From Salipiger sp. CCB-MM3 (GTDB taxonomy: Bacteria; Pseudomonadota; Alphaproteobacteria; Rhodobacterales; Rhodobacteraceae), in the NCBI RefSeq assembly GCF_001687105.1, contig NZ_CP014598.1, forward strand, positions 210,487 through 274,486: a DNA stretch of 64,000 bases, given 5' to 3'. A model generated the notes under the pieces. It searched no databases, was not told the origin of the DNA, and saw only the letters and a program-made list of their open reading frames with translations. Both the position numbers and the translations under genes were made by a program. Shown one piece after another: positions 58,490 through 64,000 of this stretch (positions within the stretch are counted from its first letter, which is position 1; each line of letters starts with the position of its first letter).

Positions 58490-61400
58490 ATGCCCACGCT
58501 GTATCTGTTTTCCCTCCTTCTCGGCGCGCTGGCATGGAGTGTCGCGAGCCCCTCTTCCAGCGATGACGACACGCCCGAGCCCGAGGACAGCGAGGAAGAT
58601 ATTTCCCTGCTCCTTGGCTCCGAGGGCGACGACGCGCTGGAGGGCGGCGCTGGGGATGACACCCTTGATGGCAGGAGCGGCAACGACAGTCTCGACGGCG
58701 GGCCTGGGAATGACCTGCTGATCGGCGGCGAGGGCAATGACCAGATCGTCGGCACGCAGGGCTCGGACACTGCGCAGGGCGGCGCGGGCACCGACATCCT
58801 GCTGTTCCTCGACGATGCGCTCGGTGCGCCCGATGTGCTTGACGGCGACGCCGGGATCGACGTGCTCTGGGGCGACGACGGCGACGTGATGACCGGCGGG
58901 GCCAACGCCGATCTCTTCATCGTGCCGGTGGGGCAAGAGGGGGCGGCGCCGGTCACCATCACCGATCTCGACTTCACCCGCTTCACCGAGCAGGACGTGC
59001 CGGACCGCGTGGTCTTCGTCACCCCCGAAGGCGAGATCATCCCGCGCGCCTCTTTCTTCGACGGCACGCTTGCGGCGGGCATCGGCGACATGCCCGACCG
59101 CAGCGGCGCTGGGATTTTCATGAATGGCGATGTGGTCGCGGTGATCGAGGGCTACACCGCCGAGGAGCTGTTCTACGAGACCGTCTGGATCGGCAACTTC
59201 GCCCCGGCGCTCACCGGTTTTTACGACGGCGACGACGCGCTCACCGGCAGTCTTGGGCGCGACGAGCTCTTCGGCGGCGCCGGTGCCGACACGCTGGAGG
59301 GTCTCGGCGGCGGCGACTATCTCGATGGTCAGGCGGGCGATGATTTCGTCAGCGGTGTCGATGCCGATGGGGCGGAAACGGTGGGCGATACGCTGGTCGG
59401 CAACGCGGGCGACGACACGCTGCGCGGCGATGCGGGCGATCACCTTGCAGGGGCCGCGGGCAATGACAGCTATGAGCTGGTGGTGCCGCAGGGCGATGAG
59501 GACTTCACGCCGCTCACGCTGCACACCTATGATCTGCAAGGCAACGATGGAGGGCCGGAATTGATCACGTTGATCCTGCCGGATGGGAGCGCGCTTTCTG
59601 CGGGCGAGGCCTATCAGAACCTGACCGTCGCCTCGGCGGAGGATGGCAGCGGCGCGGCGCTGGTCTATGACGGCACGGTGCTGGCGGTGATCGACGGGGT
59701 GGATGCGGACAGCCTTGGCGATCCGCGCGGCTGGCTGGGCAATCTCGCGCAGGTGACGCCGCTGGCCGCCGCGCCGCCCGCCTTCGAGGGCACGCATATT
59801 TCCGTCACCGCCGCCACCGGCACGGGCGAGACGCTGGATGGCGCTTTCTTCGGCGGCAACCTCGTGTTCAGTGTGAACACCGAGAGCGGCCTGCCTTTGG
59901 ACAATTTCGGCGCGGCGGCGGATGCGCTCGACATCACCCACCTGCGCTTCCCGGCGGGGCAGGGCGACAGCGGCGATCTCGAAGAGGACGGCGACGGCTT
60001 CCTCAACATTCTGCAAATGGAGCGCTCGGACGGCGAATGGGCGCTGCGGCAGGAAGTCACCGACATGCTCGACTGGGCGCGCGAGAATGGCGCGCAGGTG
60101 ACGCTGGTGCTGCCCACCAAGAACTACAGCGTGGCTGAGTTCGACGCGCTGGACGATGACATCGCGCGCTTTGCGCAGACCGTCATGACCGATTACGGCG
60201 ATGTGGTCGAAGCCTTCGAGATCGGCAATGAATACTGGAGCATGGGGGAGACCGCCTATGGCTCGAAGGCCGATGTCGCCGCCGTCGCACTGGCGCGCGG
60301 CATGGAGGATGCGGGCTTTGGCGAAGAGGATCAGGCCGCCATCATCGTGCAGATGGCCTCGCCGTTCTCCGGCTCGGAATACCATGTCTCGGTCGATGAC
60401 CGGCCCTATCTGCAGCGCGTGCAGGACGCCAACCGCACCATCATCGACCAGCTTGGCACCGAGGCGCGCGAGGCGATCGACGGGGTGGTCGAGCATTACT
60501 ACTACGACAAGACGGTCACCGAATTCGAAGGCACCAGCGGCGAGATGAACTTCATCAACCGCGACTATGCCGTCTGGGACGAGGAATTTGACAAGGACCT
60601 CGACCTCTACATCACCGAATGGAACGTGCGCACCTCAGACACCACCGAAACCGGACTGCGCTCGGCCTCGGTGCTGGTCGAGATGACTTCGACCATGAAC
60701 GAGCTGGGGGTGGACGCCGCGCATGTCTGGCCGGTGCAGCACAACACGCCGACCGATCTGGCAGGCAAGCAGCATGAGGATGTGATCACCGATGCCGAGG
60801 GGCGGGTGCTCAACACGATCAACGGCGCGACCTTCGATCTGATGAGTTCCAGCCTGCCGGGGCTCGAACTTCTGGACACTGACCTTTCAATCGAGGACGG
60901 CAGTTTCACCTTCCACGCATGGCAGTCCGAGGACGGCACCGTGGTCTACGTTGCCTCGCGCGCCACTGACACCATCGAGCTGGAGCTCGACCTCGGGGCG
61001 CTGGTGCCGGGCTACACCTCCGCCTCGGCGGTGAAGATCGGCGCGGATTTCTCGGCCAACTCCAGCGACGGCGTGCATTACGTGCCGGGCGAGGGCTTTC
61101 AGGAGGCCGACAGCCTCCTCGTCAACGGGCAGCGCTATTACATCAACGAAAACGACGTGCGCGCCGAGCTGACCGATATCGCGGTGAACAGTACGACGGT
61201 GCAGGTGACGCTCGACCCGTTCGAGGTGATCGAAATCAGCTTCGACACCTCGGGTGTCGATGTGACCGGGCCCGAGACCGGCGGCAGCGCGGGCGAGCAA
61301 ATCACCGGCACCGCCGGGGCCGACACGCTGGAGGGGGGCGCCGAGGATGACACGCTTTCGGGGCTTGCGGGCGATGACCGTCTCACCGGCGGCAAGGGCG

Positions 61401-61882
61401 ACGACAGCGCCAATGGCGGCGACGGCGACGACCAGCTGCTCGGCTGGGGCGGCGACGATTATCTCAAGGGCGGGGATGGCGCCGATCTGATCTCGGGCAA
61501 CCAAGGCAGCGACACGCTGGTGGGCAGTGAAGGCGACGACACGCTGACCGGCAATGAGGACGACGACGAGCTGAACGGCATGGTGGGCAACGACAGCCTC
61601 TCGGGCGGGGCCGGGGCGGATACGCTCACCGGCTGGGCCGGGCGCGACATCTTCGTGCTCGAAGAAGGTGATCTGACGGGCGGTGACGTGATCACCGACT
61701 TCACTCCGGGCAAGGACGTGATCGAAGTGGACCTGCCGGGCATCAACGCGCTGTCGGATATCGCCTTCAGCGCCAGCGACGCAGGGATCACCGTCCGCTT
61801 CGGCAGCCAAGGCAGCCTGCTTCTGCAGGGCGACCTGCGCATTGCCGACGTGAACGCCGCGCGCAATTTCACCTTCGTCTGA
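58490..61882 (+). CDS. RTX calcium-binding protein with an embedded clan GH-A-like glycoside hydrolase domain
   Basis: An 1130-aa protein. A short hydrophobic N-terminus (MPTLYLFSLLLGALAWSVAS) is followed by RTX nonapeptides (EGGAGDDTLDG) near 45-100 and again near 245-320. Residues from about 430 to 920 lack RTX repeats and look like a TIM barrel plus beta domain. AFEIGNEYWSM puts E581 after Asn, the acid/base signature of clan GH-A, and DLYITEWNVR puts E710 on a strand end as a candidate nucleophile. C-terminal RTX repeats run from about 945 to 1060, with a type I secretion-like end. Secretion is thus probably by a type I system, which is not in the window. The sugar substrate is unknown. 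The next gene is a carbohydrate-type porin. Confidence 0.85.
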   Translation: MPTLYLFSLLLGALAWSVASPSSSDDDTPEPEDSEEDISLLLGSEGDDALEGGAGDDTLDGRSGNDSLDGGPGNDLLIGGEGNDQIVGTQGSDTAQGGAGTDILLFLDDALGAPDVLDGDAGIDVLWGDDGDVMTGGANADLFIVPVGQEGAAPVTITDLDFTRFTEQDVPDRVVFVTPEGEIIPRASFFDGTLAAGIGDMPDRSGAGIFMNGDVVAVIEGYTAEELFYETVWIGNFAPALTGFYDGDDALTGSLGRDELFGGAGADTLEGLGGGDYLDGQAGDDFVSGVDADGAETVGDTLVGNAGDDTLRGDAGDHLAGAAGNDSYELVVPQGDEDFTPLTLHTYDLQGNDGGPELITLILPDGSALSAGEAYQNLTVASAEDGSGAALVYDGTVLAVIDGVDADSLGDPRGWLGNLAQVTPLAAAPPAFEGTHISVTAATGTGETLDGAFFGGNLVFSVNTESGLPLDNFGAAADALDITHLRFPAGQGDSGDLEEDGDGFLNILQMERSDGEWALRQEVTDMLDWARENGAQVTLVLPTKNYSVAEFDALDDDIARFAQTVMTDYGDVVEAFEIGNEYWSMGETAYGSKADVAAVALARGMEDAGFGEEDQAAIIVQMASPFSGSEYHVSVDDRPYLQRVQDANRTIIDQLGTEAREAIDGVVEHYYYDKTVTEFEGTSGEMNFINRDYAVWDEEFDKDLDLYITEWNVRTSDTTETGLRSASVLVEMTSTMNELGVDAAHVWPVQHNTPTDLAGKQHEDVITDAEGRVLNTINGATFDLMSSSLPGLELLDTDLSIEDGSFTFHAWQSEDGTVVYVASRATDTIELELDLGALVPGYTSASAVKIGADFSANSSDGVHYVPGEGFQEADSLLVNGQRYYINENDVRAELTDIAVNSTTVQVTLDPFEVIEISFDTSGVDVTGPETGGSAGEQITGTAGADTLEGGAEDDTLSGLAGDDRLTGGKGDDSANGGDGDDQLLGWGGDDYLKGGDGADLISGNQGSDTLVGSEGDDTLTGNEDDDELNGMVGNDSLSGGAGADTLTGWAGRDIFVLEEGDLTGGDVITDFTPGKDVIEVDLPGINALSDIAFSASDAGITVRFGSQGSLLLQGDLRIADVNAARNFTFV

Positions 61883-61891
61883 GGCGCAGCG

Positions 61892-61924
61892 AAAAAGGCT
61901 GTCCCCGCGGGGACAGCCTTTTTT
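61892..61924. terminator. Strong bidirectional intrinsic terminator
   Basis: A near-perfect 15-bp stem (AAAAAGGCTGTCCCC and its complement, 2-nt gap) is followed by a T-run on the plus strand and mirrored by an A-run on the left. It therefore works in both directions and separates the converging RTX gene and porin gene. Confidence 0.92.
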
Positions 61925-61939
61925 GTGGGGTGCGCAGGA

Positions 61940-63124
61940 TCAGAACGTGGCGCGCAGGCGGAAGCCGATCTGGGTGTAATCGTCAAAGCTCTCGAAGCTC
62001 GGCTGCACGCGCATGATGTTGCCGCCCAAGCGCCAGTTCTCGTTCAGCGCCGCCTCATAGAACGCCTCGACCGCCCATTCGTCCTGCAGGTTCACGCCAT
62101 AGGCATCCAGCGCCTCACCCAGCTTGTCGGACCAGTCGTAGCGCGACCATGCGAGGCCCCAGCGGTCGCTCTCACGCCCGGCGAAGGGGCGTTGCCGCCG
62201 ACGCCGACGAGATAGAGCGCATCGAGCGGGTTGGGGTTGCCATCGCCAAAGCCGACCTGACCGAAGACGCCCCAGCCCTGCATCGGGTTTTGCGGGTTGC
62301 TCCAGAGGTACTGCTGGAAGCTGATCCCGGCATAGCTCACGCCCTGCTTGCTGCCGGCGAAACTGTCGTCATCGGGCGACAGCAGCAGCGATTCATAGTC
62401 CGTGCCTTTCTTGGTCGAATGCACGAGGTTGAGGTTGTAAAACCCCGGCTGGCCATTGAGCGCCGTCGCGAAGGTCACCGTGCCGTTATAGACCGCGCCA
62501 TCGTCGAACAGATTGTCCCAGAAATCCTCGCCCTGCGCGTTGTTCGGATCATAGACGAAGAACGAGAAGATCATCGGATCGGTCTTCACCGCCAGCATGC
62601 CGCCGAACACATAGGGCGGCAGCACGAAGTTGCCGGGCGCCGCAAGGCCGGTGTACTGGAAGCCGCCCTGTCCCTGCCCGCCGATAAGCGGCGTCTGCTC
62701 GGCCAGATCAATGACGTTGAACTTGCCGAAGGTCAGGTTGGTGCTGGGCGAGAACTGCTGCGTCACAGTCAGCGAGAGCGTGGTGTTCTCATTGGCGGTG
62801 GCGCGCGGCAGCGCGGCGAAGACGTTGGTCGGCCAGATCACCCCGCCCTCGCCGAAGCCGACGAAATCGTCGCCATCGTTATATTCGAGATGGGCGCTGA
62901 CCGAGCCGCCGTCCCAGATCTCGCCGTAGGACATCTTGATGTCGGCGCGCCAGCTGTAGCGCCCGTCGTCATCGGCGTCGCCCTCGATGGCCGCATCCGC
63001 ATAGGTGGTCAGACCAAAGCTGAACTGCGGCCCGCCCTGCTGCGCGGTGGCGGCGAGCGGTAGGGCGGGTGGCGGCGAGGCTGGTGGCAATCAGGCAGAA
63101 GGGAAGGGACGGGCGCAGGGGCAT
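61940..63124 (-). pseudogene. OprB-type carbohydrate porin gene, interrupted by two frameshifts
   Basis: Read through two single-base indels, this encodes an outer-membrane porin of about 395 aa. The ATG at 63124 starts MPLRPSLPFCLIATSLAA. Removing one base in the G-run at 63067-63069 joins it to LPLAATAQQGGPQFSFGL, giving a normal signal peptide. The barrel then runs in frame (SAHLEYNDGDDFVGFGEGG, PSTNLTFGKFNVIDLAEQTP) to about 62189. There, one base missing in the run 62186-62189 must be restored to continue into FAGRESDRWGLAWSRYDWS and the C-terminal TQIGFRLRATF, ending in Phe as outer-membrane proteins do. Protein-level conservation is preserved on both sides, so the shifts may be sequence errors. 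Confidence 0.8.
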
Positions 63125-63225
63125 GGAAATATCCTCTTTCCTGAGGTGACTCTGACTTTGAAAAGCGTCGGCCCGGGATGGATTTCGCGCGCTGCCGAGG
63201 CGGAACTCGCAAGAAACATGATCTA

Positions 63226-63283
63226 GAAATATATGATTTCGCTGAGTTAATTCGCGGTGCGAAATCCCTGTCAAAAGGATTTC
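63226..63283. promoter_or_regulatory. Cluster of GAAATC/GATTTC inverted repeats upstream of porin gene
   Basis: GAAAT-N5-ATTTC lies at 63226-63240 and GAAATCC-N9-GGATTTC at 63261-63283. Another GATTTCGC is at 63181-63188. The region is AT-rich and lies 100-160 bp upstream of the porin start on the minus strand. This is a good candidate for a regulator site controlling the porin, but the regulator is unknown. Confidence 0.4.
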
Positions 63284-63361
63284 ACAGCCGCGTGAAAAAA
63301 GCAATTCTGTATCTACCCATGCGCGAATGCGGGGCGGAGATGTGGCCTTATTGCCGCTACG

Positions 63362-64000
63362 TCACCCTTGGTCTTTTCGGCTCGCGAGACCGGGCAAAGG
63401 GGTCTGCGGCAGCGGGTGATCTCCCAGTGCGGCCTGCTGTGCGGCGCGGCCCGCAGGTAGCTGCGCCAGTTCGCCAAGGCGCAGCGGGCGAACGGGCGTG
63501 CGAAGCCGCAGATGGCCCAGTTCGGACGGCGCGCGTCCGTCTCATCGGCCATGATCTCGGTCACGCTGGTGGCGCACATGCGCCCTGACAGGGGCCCATG
63601 CCGCAGCGCCAGGTAGGTCTTGATCTGGTTCGGTCCCGGTGCGCCGAGCCGCGCCGCCTCGCGGATGGCTTCGGCGCTGATCTCCTCACAGCGGCAGACC
63701 AGCGTGTCGCCGCGCGGGGCGAGCAGAGCGGGCGGCGGGGCGAACCAGCGGTCAATGAAGGCGCGGCCAAGATCGGCTTTGCGCCATGCGCAGCGCTTCG
63801 GCGTGGCGGGACGGATCGACCGGGGCACCCAAATGCGCCAGCGCCGCCAGTGCGGCGCGCCGCCCGGAGGGCAGGGCGCGGTCGGCACCGCCAATCGTCG
63901 CGCCATCCCCGGCAAGAAAGAGGCCGGGCAGTGCGGTGCTGCCATCCTCGCGGGCCTCGGGTTCGAAGCAGCGCAGCACCGGGTTCCAGCGGGTCGGAAC
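63362..64000 (-). pseudogene. C-terminal part of FAD-dependent oxidoreductase with BFD-like [2Fe-2S] domain, four frameshifts, 5' end outside window
   Basis: The sequence enters at 64000 and encodes the end of a pyridine nucleotide-disulfide-type flavoprotein (LFLAGDGATIGGADRALPSG), then a BFD-like [2Fe-2S] domain (VCRCEEISAEAIREAARLGA, RCGMGPCQG, RMCATSVTEIMADET) and a tail ending ASRKDQG. These pieces lie in different frames, with shifts near 63780, 63615, 63585 and 63515, mostly at short G or C runs. The architecture matches subunit A of opine, D-hydroxyproline or cyanide-forming oxidases (OoxA/HcnB type). The conserved Cys pattern is intact when the frames are joined. It is either decayed or carries sequencing errors. 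Confidence 0.75.

Noticed and set aside
58490..61882. CRISPR-like or tandem DNA repeats
   Set aside because: The periodicity in this gene comes from RTX nonapeptide codons (GGxGxDxLx), not from direct DNA repeats with spacers.

Overview
The window is high-GC DNA with the gene content and codon use of an alphaproteobacterium, most likely a marine Rhodobacteraceae (Roseobacter group). Evidence for this is the DUF3305/DUF3306/DUF6494/DUF6505 formate dehydrogenase accessory genes, several TRAP transporters, an exosortase E/VPEID-type sorting pair and an RTX protein. No rRNA, tRNA, CRISPR array, transposase or replication origin was recognised.

Region 1 (1-17262) is built around a membrane-associated, periplasmic formate dehydrogenase. 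The minus-strand operon runs DUF3305, DUF3306, TorD chaperone, small Tat protein, fdhA, fdhB, fdhC, a WD40/cytochrome c protein, a 43-aa membrane peptide, an NtrC-type response regulator without the GAFTGA loop, and a lytic transglycosylase cut by the window edge. The divergent plus-strand operon encodes a large 4Fe-4S protein, DUF6494, an Mrp/ApbC Fe-S carrier, a degenerate biotin/lipoate-ligase-like protein, DUF6505 and a sensor histidine kinase. The kinase and response regulator sit at opposite ends of the divergent cluster and may be a split two-component pair.

Region 2 (17263-30659) holds a second, soluble NAD-linked formate dehydrogenase (fdsG-fdsB fusion plus fdsA), a divergent TusA-family gene, and a molybdenum-cofactor operon with 4-bp overlaps: fdhD, mobA, mobB, and a MoeA carrying an extra N-terminal domain. 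A DUF2478 gene is divergent from fdhD. Between fds and the cofactor genes lies a two-gene exosortase E island: an 86-aa sorting target and xrtE fused to a CPBP protease. Two small genes (a GNAT and a Cys-rich hypothetical) close the region.

Region 3 (30709-38239) is a sugar-acid locus: a zinc dehydrogenase of the idonate/gulonate 5-dehydrogenase type, a TRAP transporter and a GntR regulator on the minus strand, divergent from uxuA and a uxuB-like gene. Together they could convert L-gulonate or hexuronates to 2-keto-3-deoxygluconate.

Region 4 (38403-46637) contains a GNAT, an SLC13 permease with TrkA-C domains, a dihydrolipoamide-dehydrogenase-like flavoprotein, a LysR regulator with two tandem HTH domains, and a second TRAP transporter.

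Region 5 (46640-58316) contains an isolated ArnA-like UDP-sugar decarboxylase/epimerase behind an AT-rich leader, a small His/Cys protein with a PepSY membrane protein, a LysR regulator, a peptide-type ABC importer and a CocE/NonD hydrolase.

Region 6 (58490-64000) carries a large RTX protein with a buried glycoside-hydrolase-like domain, and an OprB-type porin gene and an FAD/[2Fe-2S] oxidoreductase gene. The last two contain six apparent frameshifts in less than 2 kb, which suggests either sequence errors or recent decay.
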